A stretch of DNA of 38,144 nucleotides, taken from NCBI GenBank assembly GCA_913051715.1, contig CAJXCG010000006.1, positions 1 to 38,144 of the forward strand, read 5' to 3'. The position numbers and the translations under genes were made by a program. Under the pieces are notes generated by a model, which was not told the origin of the DNA, did not search any database, and saw only the letters and a list, made by a program, of their open reading frames with translations. The DNA is from an uncultured Rhodobiaceae bacterium (GTDB lineage: Bacteria > Pseudomonadota > Alphaproteobacteria > RS24). Of this stretch, positions 1-8,212 are shown one piece after another. Within the stretch, counting starts at the first letter, position 1. Each line of letters starts with the position of its first letter.

Positions 1-10
1 GGAGAGAAAC

Positions 11-442
11 ATGTCCTTTGCAGAAACTAACATTTTTTACGCGGGAATTTATCAAGCTATGGGCTTAGGCTTCATTGCTTCGTCATTTTTGCTTTGGGTA
101 GGAATGCGGGTAACGTCTGTATTAGTAGAACGCGAAACTGACAATCTGGTGGCCAAAGCGCTTGCTGTAATCTTCGGCATAGCGGTTAGTTTGAACTATA
201 TCACAATCAGTGCCAATTTTACTTTGCAACTTAAAAACCATGCTTATTCAATGAAGCAATTTGCAGCAAATGGCGTGGACCTGCCAGCGACATCGCTTGA
301 GTTTATTGAACAGATGGGGATTGGTAACTCAGTTCCTGAATTCAGCCTGCTGGGAAATCCGCTTCAATTGGTAATTGGGCTAGTCGCACTAGCCTTCTGC
401 ATTATGCCTCTATTTGTTCCCATAAAGTCCAACAATTCATAA
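11..442 (+). CDS. Small integral membrane protein, function unknown
   Basis: The 143-residue product has hydrophobic segments at roughly residues 15-38, 45-68 and 115-136. A polar loop of about 45 residues separates the second and third. The start ATG follows GGAGAG with good spacing. I do not recognise a family. The size, segment layout and an FTxQL motif after the second segment resemble the protein at 14947-15360, so the two may be distant relatives. It is the first gene of a plus-strand set with the interrupted gene at 483 and the gene at 766, and the set ends at the hairpin terminator at 1471. It lies in the AT-richer left part of the window. Being a real gene is likely, but its function is unknown. 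Confidence 0.7.
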   Translation: MSFAETNIFYAGIYQAMGLGFIASSFLLWVGMRVTSVLVERETDNLVAKALAVIFGIAVSLNYITISANFTLQLKNHAYSMKQFAANGVDLPATSLEFIEQMGIGNSVPEFSLLGNPLQLVIGLVALAFCIMPLFVPIKSNNS

Positions 443-482
443 TTTTTTGATTCCGTAAACTAATCATCTATAGGAGATAGAA

Positions 483-746
483 GTGAAATTTCTGTGTTAT
501 TATCAAATTATCGCTGGCGCTGCCTCTGAAACAAGAAAGCAATGGACCACTCAAGAGGAGAATTTTTTTGGGATGGACCTTTTAGCTAGGTATCATTCAG
601 CCAATGGTCAACAGGGAGTAGTGATTATTGAAACCGACAGCCCAGAAAATCTTGCGAGCTAGGCGATGCAGTGGGATGGCACACTGATAATGGACATTCA
701 CCCCTGCAATGATGATGAAGGCGCAAAGAACGCTATACAATCCTAG
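483..746 (+). pseudogene. DUF3303-like small protein interrupted by an in-frame TAG
   Basis: A GTG start at 483 follows AGGAGATAG. The frame runs 59 codons to TAG at 660-662, then continues in the same frame for 27 more codons to TAG at 744-746. Both halves fit one DUF3303-type domain. Before the stop come LARYH and VVIIETDSPENLAS; after it come AMQWDGTLIMDIHP and NDDEGAKNAI. In this family a Trp normally sits near the interrupted position (pattern ExxDPxxLxxWxxxW), so a single TGG to TAG change is the simplest history. It could be a one-base pseudogene, a sequencing error, or amber readthrough. The function of the family is not established. The next gene starts 19 nt downstream. Confidence 0.65.
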
Positions 747-765
747 AGCAATAATGGAGTAGATT

Positions 766-1407
766 ATGATTTTATCTTCAAATGTTTTTGCGGCCAATCC
801 TGGTCACGCAAACGAATTTACTGGGCTCATGGCTAACATGGTCGGCGTCATGCATGACCATGGTGTTCAAGCCGGCATAAAGGTTTCGATTTCGGGAACC
901 AGCACGACGGAGGTTTTCATCAATAGCATGTTTCCCAATATGACTGCCTTTGCAGAGGCCACAGCCAATATGCGTCAATCTTCAACATGGGTGGACGCCT
1001 TCATGGCTTTGGGAAACAGTGCTGCCGCTGTTCCAGTTGACAGTTTTATAGCCGAAGTTATGCCAGGCTTTGACGAATCTCCGTCACTATCCGAGGGCGT
1101 TATAATGGTTAACATGTGGCGCCCCCATCCAGGTAGATTAGCCGACTTAAAAGCAGGTATGGCAATTGCGAAGGACATGCATATGGCTCATGGCGCGAGC
1201 GCGGTTCGAGCCTACCAAGTTTATGGCGGTCGCTATAATGGCTGCTTTGGCTATAATGTTTCAATGGTCGATATGGCGGCTATGGGTTCTTGGTGGGACG
1301 CAGGTCGGGAAGACAATGAAAAGTTTTTTGATGAAGCAGGCAAAGACCCATCGGCTGAAGTTCAAGCTCAAATAATAATGGATAATCCTGCAGTTATTGG
1401 AAAGTAA
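766..1407 (+). CDS. Two-repeat ferredoxin-fold (dimeric alpha-beta barrel-like) protein
   Basis: The 213-residue protein shows two similar halves of about 90 residues (roughly 3-90 and 112-200). Each begins with a beta-like strand followed by PGH or PGR, then a helix, a second strand and a helix with an aromatic patch (STWVDAF, SWWDAG). That is the layout of a duplicated ABM/EthD-like dimeric alpha-beta barrel. GGAG about 10 nt upstream supports the ATG. There is no signal peptide and I see no catalytic motif. It follows the interrupted DUF3303-like gene, which belongs to a similar small-domain class, and precedes a strong terminator, so the three genes are probably one transcript. The fold call is by pattern only. 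Confidence 0.65.
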   Translation: MILSSNVFAANPGHANEFTGLMANMVGVMHDHGVQAGIKVSISGTSTTEVFINSMFPNMTAFAEATANMRQSSTWVDAFMALGNSAAAVPVDSFIAEVMPGFDESPSLSEGVIMVNMWRPHPGRLADLKAGMAIAKDMHMAHGASAVRAYQVYGGRYNGCFGYNVSMVDMAAMGSWWDAGREDNEKFFDEAGKDPSAEVQAQIIMDNPAVIGK

Positions 1408-1721
1408 CTGCATATACTTGGGCAAATGCTATTTATGGCATAGGTCCTCAAATCGCTTCCTGGAAGTCCTGAAAACGCAGCTGAACGCTGCGTTTTCTTT
1501 TTTCTATGAAAAAAATTCATTGCTATGCAAGCGGTGGGGGAAAATGAAAGATAAAAAAAAGAGCTCTAATAAACTTCTAGCAACATAACTTTTTAAGCTT
1601 TGGCCGGAGGGCTATTATCGTTGTCGGGCTAGATGACGCTTATGCTCACGCAATGCGACACTTTAGTCTCTGCGTCAATATTGTCTCATACATTGGCGGG
1701 GTTTTGTTGTAACTCATCGCC
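1408..1721. other. 314-nt intergenic region
   Basis: The region holds the terminator at 1471-1503 and the leader of the alternative oxidase gene. The rest is AT-rich, with A-runs around 1545-1562. No convincing gene was seen. A TGCGACA / TGCGTCA near-repeat about 19 nt apart (around 1655-1680) lies upstream of the oxidase and could be regulatory, but this is weak. Confidence 0.5.
1471..1503 (+). terminator. Rho-independent terminator
   Basis: An 11-bp perfect stem pairs 1471-1481 with 1487-1497 around the 5-nt loop TGAAC. A run of six T follows at 1498-1503. It sits 64 nt after the stop of the gene at 766 and closes the first plus-strand set. Confidence 0.9.
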
Positions 1722-2399
1722 ATGGAAGATTTACATAGAGTCCCAAATACCAATTCTGACCGCGTAGCGTTATCAATGACGCTGTTTTTGCGTTTCTTTG
1801 CAGATGCTTTTTTCGCAAAACGATATGGCCATCGTGCTGTTATCCTGGAGACTGTAGCAGGCGTGCCAGGCATGGTAGCTGGCATGTGGACGCATCTCAC
1901 TTCGCTGCGTAAAATGCAACAGGATGAGAAAGGTTGGATACGTGAATTACTTGCCGAAGCAGAAAATGAAAGAATGCATTTGATGATTTTTGTCGAAATT
2001 GCGCAGCCCAATCTGTTTGAGCGCTGGCTCATCCTTATCGCTCAATTTGTATTCTGGCACTTTTACTTTGTGCTTTATGTGTTTTTCCCTACTACGGCCC
2101 ACCGCATGATAGGTTATTTTGAAGAACAGGCCGTCATTAGCTACACAGAATATCTAGACTGCATAGACAGTGGCAAGGTCGAGAACATTAACGCGCCAAA
2201 AATTGCCAAAGATTACTATAAACTTCCACAGACAGCACGGCTGCGGGATGTTGTCCTGGCAGTTCGACAGGATGAGTTGGGCCATAGTCGTGCCAATCAT
2301 CGCATGGCCAACGAGTTGATTGACGACAAAAAGGCAAATACGCCTAAAGCCAGGTGCGCACGCACTCATTCTTCAGTCGGAGATAGCTTAGAAAGCTGA
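1722..2399 (+). CDS. aox: Alternative oxidase (di-iron quinol oxidase)
   Basis: The product is a ubiquinol:oxygen oxidoreductase that reduces O2 to water without pumping protons, an interfacial membrane protein on the cytoplasmic face of the inner membrane. All six expected di-iron ligands are visible: E43 in LETVAGVPGM, E83 and H86 in ENERMHLM, one Glu of YFEEQAV (about 134-135), and E185 and H188 in RQDELGH. A hydrophobic stretch at about 101-123 gives membrane contact. An upstream TAA leaves ATG 1722 as the first start, though its ribosome site is poor. The last 20 or so residues (after about 205) look unlike the family and lie over a small antisense signal-peptide ORF, so the tail may be recently acquired. 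AOX is sporadic in bacteria. Confidence 0.92.
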   Translation: MEDLHRVPNTNSDRVALSMTLFLRFFADAFFAKRYGHRAVILETVAGVPGMVAGMWTHLTSLRKMQQDEKGWIRELLAEAENERMHLMIFVEIAQPNLFERWLILIAQFVFWHFYFVLYVFFPTTAHRMIGYFEEQAVISYTEYLDCIDSGKVENINAPKIAKDYYKLPQTARLRDVVLAVRQDELGHSRANHRMANELIDDKKANTPKARCARTHSSVGDSLES

Positions 2400-2467
2400 T
2401 AATTTAAAGGCCCCGCCCAAGCCGGCATAACAAACAGAAGCGCGATGATGGTTAATAGACGGGTCAT
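2366..2467 (-). CDS. Short signal-peptide ORF, possible remnant of an exported protein
   Basis: A minus-strand ATG at 2467 follows AGGAG with normal spacing. It encodes 33 residues: MTRLL, a hydrophobic core, the cleavage-like site PAWAG, and a 15-residue tail ending in SPTEE. The first half is a textbook Sec signal peptide, yet almost no mature protein follows. The 3' end overlaps the end of the alternative oxidase gene by 34 nt on the other strand. It may be the surviving 5' end of a secreted-protein gene cut off when the oxidase arrived, or a real secreted peptide. Confidence 0.4.
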   Translation of the reverse strand: MTRLLTIIALLFVMPAWAGPLNYQLSKLSPTEE

Positions 2468-2576
2468 CTGTATCTCCTAGATACAAAATCAGCGTAAACT
2501 GAACCTAAAATCAGAGGCAATATACGAAGTGGGACAAATTAGGACGTTTTGTTACTTCTTAGCTTAAAAATTGGCT

Positions 2577-3590
2577 TCAGGTTAATTGGCTGACAAGATG
2601 GGCCGCTAATGCAGAACCGCTCAAAAAAGCATCCTCGATTTTGGAGCCTCTGCACCAGTCACCAGTCGCAGACAGCCCCGTAGCTTTGTCCAACAAGTAA
2701 GGGCTACCCTCGCTGGCAGCGGCAGTTTGGGTCGATGCGTAGCGCCAGCGATGCACTCGATTATAACCGCTAGCGTCTGTTTTAATCCCAGTTATTGTTT
2801 CAAAACGCTCCTTCATTATTGAACCAACAGTGTCCAAGTTGTTTTCAATATGCAACTCGGACCATTGATGTTTAGTCTGCACTACAATCGCAAAGCCACC
2901 GCTTCGACCTGGTTTGGTTGAATTCACTGCAGAAAAGCCAAGTATTTCGTCCTCAAAATGGGCACAGTCCCAGTCCATATCGGGCGCCTCCTCGTCGCGA
3001 TAACCTAACATCAACGAATGACAGCCTATCATCTGGGCGCTCTTCAGAGCGTCAGCAAAAGCGATATTCGGCGTAACCAACGCCTGCACCTGTTGAGGTG
3101 GCATAGCCAAGACAACGTGAGAAAAGGGGCCAAAACGTTCTTCGCCGCAGTGCAAAAAAATTTTGCCCGCATTACCTGTTACCAAGTCCACCATACAATC
3201 GAGATAAAGTTTCCAGTCAGGGCGGTCGGCTAGCAATACTTTGCCAATCGCGCTCATGCCCGATACGAAAACAAACTTTGATGAAACGTCACGATGCGCC
3301 TTTCGACTGCCGTCCGCCCCAAAATAAACATGACGGGGTGTCCACGGCTGCAAATGGCCATTGCCCTCAAAGGGCTTCAGCCAACTGGCAAATAATTCTG
3401 TCTTTGCACGAAAATATTGTGCGCCGTGGTCAAAGGCATGAGCCTTTCCGCGCCGCGTCGATATCCTTCCCGATAAACCACGCGACTTATCAAACAAGGA
3501 AATTTCAAAGTGCTGCCCAAGACCATCGGCGCATGCCAAACCCGACATTCCTGTACCGACGATAGCCAATTTCGGTTTATTTGATTCCAT
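2577..3590 (-). CDS. NAD(P)/FAD-dependent oxidoreductase, amine-oxidase/renalase-like (COG3380 type)
   Basis: An N-terminal dinucleotide-binding motif (IVGTGMSGLACA) is followed by the acidic ribose-binding end FDKSRGLSGR and by RxGKAHAFDHGAQYF, typical of this family of about 330 residues. The C-terminus carries ATGDWCRGSKIEDAFLSG, the second FAD-contact motif. It is probably a soluble cytoplasmic flavoprotein; its substrate is unknown. A TTG 15 nt further upstream would add five residues, but ATG 3590 looks more natural. It stands alone on the minus strand, divergent from the crotonase at 3749 with about 158 nt between starts. Confidence 0.85.
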   Translation of the reverse strand: MESNKPKLAIVGTGMSGLACADGLGQHFEISLFDKSRGLSGRISTRRGKAHAFDHGAQYFRAKTELFASWLKPFEGNGHLQPWTPRHVYFGADGSRKAHRDVSSKFVFVSGMSAIGKVLLADRPDWKLYLDCMVDLVTGNAGKIFLHCGEERFGPFSHVVLAMPPQQVQALVTPNIAFADALKSAQMIGCHSLMLGYRDEEAPDMDWDCAHFEDEILGFSAVNSTKPGRSGGFAIVVQTKHQWSELHIENNLDTVGSIMKERFETITGIKTDASGYNRVHRWRYASTQTAAASEGSPYLLDKATGLSATGDWCRGSKIEDAFLSGSALAAHLVSQLT

Positions 3591-3748
3591 TTTAATGCCA
3601 ACCAATCTTCAGCTCTGTGGTTTTTCTTCCGAATTCAAGTAAAGTGGTTAGAAATTTAGTCAAGAGCCGCCGCTCAACAAACGATGAAGGTCACTGCGCA
3701 GATAATTAGTCACTATGTTCTGTCGCCAGCAAGGAAGGTACCCCAACA

Positions 3749-4516
3749 ATGTATGTAAGGATCGAAAAAGAAGGCCCAATAACCACGGTCATTATGGATC
3801 GGAAGGAAAAACGCAATGCGGTTGATCGATTCATGGCCGAAGAGTTGCGCGAGGCATTTATGGAATTCGAAGCTGACGGCGATCAGCATGTAGCCGTCCT
3901 TTGGGGTGACAACGGGGTTTTCTGCGCCGGCGCCGATTTGAGTTCCCTAAACGACCCGGATCGGGTTTTAAAAATTGAGGCTGATGGCAGCGGCCATGGT
4001 CCAATGGGCCCCAGCCGTATGCAGTTTTCAAAGCCTTTAATTGCTGCAACCCCTGGTTATTCTGTAGCCGGTGGGTTAGAGCTAGCATTGCTTGCCGATA
4101 TGCGTGTAGCAGAGGAAAGCTCAATATTTGGGGTATATTGCCGGCGCTGGGGTGTTCCACTTATCGATGGCGGCACCATCCGCCTACCAAGAACAGTGGG
4201 CATGGGGCGGGCGATGGACATGATTTTGACTGGTCGCCCCGTGAGCGCGAAGGAGGCTCTGCAATTTGGCTTGGTAAATCGCATTGTACCCGATGGACAG
4301 TCGCGCACCGAAGCAGAAAAAATTGCCCATGAGATTTCCAAATTCCCGCAGGTATGTATGCGCGCCGATCGCCTGTCGGCCTATGAACAATGGAATTTAC
4401 CACTTCAAGAGGCGTTGTACCGTGAAGGCAGTGCCGCTCAGTCGATAATGGAACAGGAAGGCAAGAGTGGCGCGGCTCGGTTTGTTGATGGTGCCGGGAG
4501 GCATGGCAAATTTTAA
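3749..4516 (+). CDS. Enoyl-CoA hydratase/isomerase (crotonase) family protein
   Basis: The 255-residue protein has the crotonase layout. FCAGADLSSL (about 53-62) forms the first oxyanion-hole strand, and PGYSVAGGLELALLADMRVAEE forms the second oxyanion loop and core helix. GGTIRLPRTVG and MILTGRPVSAKEALQFGLVN follow. The usual catalytic Glu pair of hydratases is not evident: the segment is WGVPLIDGG, with Asp where Glu is common. It may therefore be an isomerase, hydrolase or other acyl-CoA lyase. AAGGAAGG upstream supports the start. It appears monocistronic. Confidence 0.88.
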   Translation: MYVRIEKEGPITTVIMDRKEKRNAVDRFMAEELREAFMEFEADGDQHVAVLWGDNGVFCAGADLSSLNDPDRVLKIEADGSGHGPMGPSRMQFSKPLIAATPGYSVAGGLELALLADMRVAEESSIFGVYCRRWGVPLIDGGTIRLPRTVGMGRAMDMILTGRPVSAKEALQFGLVNRIVPDGQSRTEAEKIAHEISKFPQVCMRADRLSAYEQWNLPLQEALYREGSAAQSIMEQEGKSGAARFVDGAGRHGKF

Positions 4517-4828
4517 AATCGAAATTAAATGATGACCCGCCAAGCTATTATCTGCTCATTGCCGGTCAGAATGCCTGATTGGAAGCGCGGGGTTTTTTGA
4601 ACATGATTGAGTCGGATAAGCTTAAAATGCAGGGTGCGACCTGTCGACGTCCGAATGGAGGTCAACAGGATGAAAATGATATAGCCGACTATTCAAGTTT
4701 TCTGCAATCCGTTGCAAGACATAAAGACGCGGAGTTCCAGCCCAAAAAGCACCGATATAGATTCAGAAAACTTGACAAACTGGCCCAATCGAAGAAACAG
4801 GGTCATGCTTTCTACCCTTTAGACGGCC
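4517..4828. other. 312-nt region without a convincing gene
   Basis: A plus-strand ORF could start at TTG 4579 or ATG 4603 and run to 4887, giving about 95-102 residues. It is hydrophilic and basic, matches no family I know, has no clear ribosome site, and overlaps the end of the minus-strand esterase by 59 nt. I leave it unannotated. No hairpin terminator stands out. Confidence 0.4.
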
Positions 4829-5755
4829 CTAATTTGCTGATTTCGAGAAATTGTCCCACGATTGGATTTTCTTCGCAGCGGCCTTAAGTGCTTTCTTTGC
4901 TTCGGGGACGATGGGTACCATTGTCTGAAACGAATGAAACATCCCTGGCCACACTTCTAGTTCAGCACTTACTCCTCGATTTTGAGATAATCGAACTAGT
5001 CTGGCAGCATCATCAAAAAGAACTTCCTCTGAACCCACCTGCACAAATAATGGTGGGTAGCCAGTTAAGTCGCTGAATAAGGGTGATATTTCAGGGTTAT
5101 CGGCAGGCCGGGAACCACAATAAAATTTGGCGATAGCTTTCAACATATTTATGTGGATGAAGGGGTCCCTGTCCGCACGGCGTTTAACTGAACCGCCGGA
5201 GTATGTGAGATCTACCAGAGGAGATATTAAAACAGCCCCAAGTGGCATATTCTTATTTGCTTTTTTTATTCTCCCAAGAAGCGACAAACAGAGACCAGCT
5301 CCAGCGCTTTCTCCGACCAAAACTATGTCCGTAGGTGACGAAACATAGGTTAGGAGATACTCATAGGCCTCAGCTACGTCTTCGATGGCAGCGGGAAAGG
5401 GATATTCTGGAGCCAATCGATACTCAACTAACAATCCCTTTGAACCGGTTAATTTACAAATTTTTTTGGCTAGTCTCCTATGCGCGTCATTTACGCCAAG
5501 CACGTAGCCTCCCCCATGCACAAAAAACACAACCCTTTCAAAGGCACCGTTAGAGATCCAGGTTACTGTCGAATTCGACAACTTAATTTTATTCGGCGTT
5601 TTTTGGTCCCAAAAAGGCCATTTCAACTTGGCCTTTTTTTCTGTTTTCTTTCGAATTTGTCTCAGCATTCCATAGCTATCAAAATCTGGGTCAATGAATT
5701 GACTTTTTATGGAACTGCCCAGTCGACTTATGAGTTTGGCTTGTAACGAGGCCAA
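4829..5755 (-). CDS. Alpha/beta hydrolase, hormone-sensitive-lipase (family IV) esterase
   Basis: The motifs define the HSL family: HGGG oxyanion loop at about residue 80-83, EYRLAPEYPFPAAIED, the nucleophile elbow GESAG (Ser about 150), LFVQVGSEEVLFDDA with the acid, and WPGMFHSFQ with the catalytic His. It should hydrolyse short acyl esters in the cytoplasm. The best start is TTG 5755, because AGGAG lies 7 nt upstream (5763-5767). A TTG at 5785 would add ten residues but has no ribosome site. The gene is AT-rich compared with genes to the right of 6690. It could be transcribed after the DUF998-like gene 216 nt upstream. Confidence 0.88.
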   Translation of the reverse strand: MASLQAKLISRLGSSIKSQFIDPDFDSYGMLRQIRKKTEKKAKLKWPFWDQKTPNKIKLSNSTVTWISNGAFERVVFFVHGGGYVLGVNDAHRRLAKKICKLTGSKGLLVEYRLAPEYPFPAAIEDVAEAYEYLLTYVSSPTDIVLVGESAGAGLCLSLLGRIKKANKNMPLGAVLISPLVDLTYSGGSVKRRADRDPFIHINMLKAIAKFYCGSRPADNPEISPLFSDLTGYPPLFVQVGSEEVLFDDAARLVRLSQNRGVSAELEVWPGMFHSFQTMVPIVPEAKKALKAAAKKIQSWDNFSKSAN

Positions 5756-5971
5756 TTCAAAACTCCTATAAAAGACTAGTTGCAAAGCCAGAATTTCGGA
5801 TCAGCTTAACCAGAACTTATTCAGAAATTTAACGTCTGGCTGCCCATCCCAATCAATGATCTTAAAAAAAAGTTTAAACCCCTCAAAGATACAATGGTTC
5901 TTTTCCCTCCGAATGATGGCTCAAGTTTTTTAATTTTCAAAGACCAGCATTTTGATAAAAGGGCCTGATAT

Positions 5972-6688
5972 TTAAAGAAATGAAAATCGCTCCCTTTTTT
6001 CATGTAAATATTCAAACGCTTTACTAAACGAAATCATGTTAATCATAGCCAGTAGGATGATGACTTTTTGGAAAATTGCTGAAACAGTGAGCGAAGCTAT
6101 GCCGCCTGATGGATTCTCGAATCCTGCCTGAAAAATCACATAAGAGGTGTTGATGGCAAGAAAAATCCATCCGACAACTAAGTATTGGAGGGGAATGTTT
6201 TCTCTGTGCATAGCGATGAGTATCAATAAAGTGGAAGGAACTATGCACCGAAAAGCGTTTGTAGCGACAAAAATGTGTTCGTCGCGATACAAATCGTGAG
6301 GGGTAAGCCCAACCAGAGCAAACATAATAACTCCAGGCACCATGATAATAGCTCCGCCAAGGGCTAACAAATAAGATGCTTTGTCGGGCCCGAATAACTT
6401 GGGAGCGAACAAAAATGTCACGCTTAGTAAGCCAAAGGTAAAAACGCTGCCATTAAAGAAAAAAGCTGAAAAAAAGTTTTGCTGCCCCGATTGCGACTTA
6501 TAGCCACCAAGTTCACTAAGGAAATTCTTGGTCAAATCAAAACCGGGCTGATCCGGATCTATCAGATTGCCGCCCGGGTAAAATTGAATCGAGATAAAGA
6601 CACAGCCTAAAAAAAGTGCAGGTAGTATTCGGGGAATTGTTACTACCCAAAAATTTAAGGTGCTTTCATCGATTTCGATTAACTTCAC
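5972..6688 (-). CDS. DUF998-like multi-pass membrane protein
   Basis: The 238-residue protein has about six hydrophobic segments and the NFLSELGGY motif after the first extracytoplasmic loop, which is characteristic of DUF998-type proteins. The PHDLYRDEHIFVATNAFR segment is also typical. Function is unknown. The GTG start at 6688 overlaps the TGA of the upstream sulfatase as GTGA, so translation is probably coupled. The gene is AT-rich, unlike the sulfatase it is coupled to, and the composition change falls almost exactly at this overlap. Confidence 0.75.
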   Translation of the reverse strand: MKLIEIDESTLNFWVVTIPRILPALFLGCVFISIQFYPGGNLIDPDQPGFDLTKNFLSELGGYKSQSGQQNFFSAFFFNGSVFTFGLLSVTFLFAPKLFGPDKASYLLALGGAIIMVPGVIMFALVGLTPHDLYRDEHIFVATNAFRCIVPSTLLILIAMHRENIPLQYLVVGWIFLAINTSYVIFQAGFENPSGGIASLTVSAIFQKVIILLAMINMISFSKAFEYLHEKRERFSFL

Positions 6689-8184
6689 TGCCGGTCAAGC
6701 TCCCTATCGACGAACTCTGCGAGAGGCGGCTTTCGTTCAACGCCGCCAAACTCATCCGGATCCATCGCCACTTTCCATAACGGCACAGCAAGATTTTTTG
6801 CCTTGGGCAGGGCCGCCAGGCGTTTTTCCAAACGGGCCACAATATCCGGCCGCGCAGACGCCAGATCGGTGGTTTCGCTGGGGTCGGCATCAATGTCATA
6901 GAGGAGTTTCGTGCCATCGCCCTGCAGCAGAAATTTCCATTGCGCGTCGAAAATTGCCTGATTGCCATTGAAGGCTTGGGTAACAAAGGGCGCCGGCGGC
7001 AGCGATTTTTCACCGCGCAAAGCCGGCAGGAAATTGCGCCCGTCATGGGGTTCTACCGGCAAAGCGGCACCGCCCGCCGCCGCCAGCAAAGTGGGCAACA
7101 TATCCAGCACTGAAATGCGCGTTGCAAACTTACCCTCGGCGAAGTTTCCCGGCCAGCGGACAATGCCGGGCACGCGAATACCACCCTCTTTCACCGAAGC
7201 CTTGGCACCTTTGAGCGGGGTGTTATCCGCGCCGCCATCCTCGGCATTGGTTCGCATAAATTCGATAAAGCGGATGGGGATGTCGTCGCCCCACAGCCAT
7301 TTGGCGCCATTCAAAATGCGGTAAAACCCGTCCGGCATGCCACGATATTGGGTGAGGCCGCCATTGTCGCTCATAAACCAGACAAGCGTGTTGTCGCTCA
7401 TGCCCTCTTCGTCCAACGCTGCCAGCAACTGTCCAACGGCGATGTCTAACTCGCTAACCATGGCGGCGTGTATGCGGCGTTTGGTGTCCGCAATATGGGC
7501 ATAAGCGTCAATGGCTGCTTGCGGGGCTTCGTTGGGTAAATGCGGCGCACCGAGCGAAAACAGCAGAAATAATGGCCGCGCCTTGTCGCGCATACGCACC
7601 ACCCGTACCGCTTCTCGGGCTTGTAAATGGGTTACGTAACCCTCTTCACGGACGGTTTTGCCATTGCGCTGCCAGTCATAATGGCCGCCATGCACATGGT
7701 CCCAATAGCCAACAGCGCCACTGAGATTGCCGTAGAAGGTGTCGAAACCCCGCCGATTGGGGTGATAGGGTTTTTTGACACCCAAATGCCATTTGCCCAC
7801 CAGCGCGGTCTGGTAGTCGAGCCGGCGCAAATAATCGGGCAACGTGTTTAGCTCGACCGGCAGACCTTTCGGGGCGATTTTCGGCAGCGGCGAGGTGATC
7901 CCCAAACGCATGGCGTTTTGTCCGGTCATCAACGAAGCCCGCGTCGGACTGCACACCGAATTGACGTAAAATTTGGTCAATTCGCGACCGTCTCGGGCAA
8001 GCGCGTCGAGATGCGGGGTTTCGATCTCGCTGCCATGGTAGCCGACATCATTCCATCCCAAATCATCTGCCATTATGATGATGATATTGGGGCGCTCAAA
8101 AGCATGCGCCGCGCCACTCATCAGCAGAAAAACACCCATCAACCAGGGACCAGTTTTGTGTGCCACGGCGTAAATTTTCTGCAT
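6685..8184 (-). CDS. Exported sulfatase, Cys-type (formylglycine-dependent)
   Basis: The enzyme hydrolyses sulfate esters, probably in the periplasm. The 499-residue precursor has a signal peptide (about 1-28, ending SGAAHA), metal-binding Asp pair ADD at 40-41, and the activation motif CSPTRA with Cys78, which must be converted to formylglycine. GKWHLGVK, HGxxxDWQ and the late WFMSDNGG metal-site motif follow. AGGAG upstream supports ATG 8184. The fold is that of arylsulfatase A-like enzymes and the substrate cannot be told. It lies 28 nt after the GST gene and overlaps the DUF998-like gene by 4 nt. The FGE needed for activation is encoded in the divergent operon (13921). Confidence 0.93.
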   Translation of the reverse strand: MQKIYAVAHKTGPWLMGVFLLMSGAAHAFERPNIIIIMADDLGWNDVGYHGSEIETPHLDALARDGRELTKFYVNSVCSPTRASLMTGQNAMRLGITSPLPKIAPKGLPVELNTLPDYLRRLDYQTALVGKWHLGVKKPYHPNRRGFDTFYGNLSGAVGYWDHVHGGHYDWQRNGKTVREEGYVTHLQAREAVRVVRMRDKARPLFLLFSLGAPHLPNEAPQAAIDAYAHIADTKRRIHAAMVSELDIAVGQLLAALDEEGMSDNTLVWFMSDNGGLTQYRGMPDGFYRILNGAKWLWGDDIPIRFIEFMRTNAEDGGADNTPLKGAKASVKEGGIRVPGIVRWPGNFAEGKFATRISVLDMLPTLLAAAGGAALPVEPHDGRNFLPALRGEKSLPPAPFVTQAFNGNQAIFDAQWKFLLQGDGTKLLYDIDADPSETTDLASARPDIVARLEKRLAALPKAKNLAVPLWKVAMDPDEFGGVERKPPLAEFVDRELDRQ

Positions 8185-8212
8185 TTGGGCTCCTGCGAGT
8201 TGGGTTTCGACT

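Noticed and set aside
597-797. Minus-strand ORF with a hydrophobic stretch over the interrupted DUF3303-like gene
   Set aside because: The plus strand has a good ribosome site and family-like sequence on both sides of the TAG, so the antisense frame is a shadow.
1397-1588. Short plus-strand ORF after the ferredoxin-fold gene
   Set aside because: It runs through the terminator hairpin and a poly-A region and has no ribosome site.
4579-4887. Possible 95-102-residue gene between crotonase and esterase
   Set aside because: No ribosome site, no family, unusual basic composition and 59-nt overlap with the esterase end; kept only as a note.
5821-6015. Small minus-strand ORF between the esterase and DUF998-like genes
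   Set aside because: AT-rich random-looking peptide overlapping the end of the DUF998-like gene, without a ribosome site.
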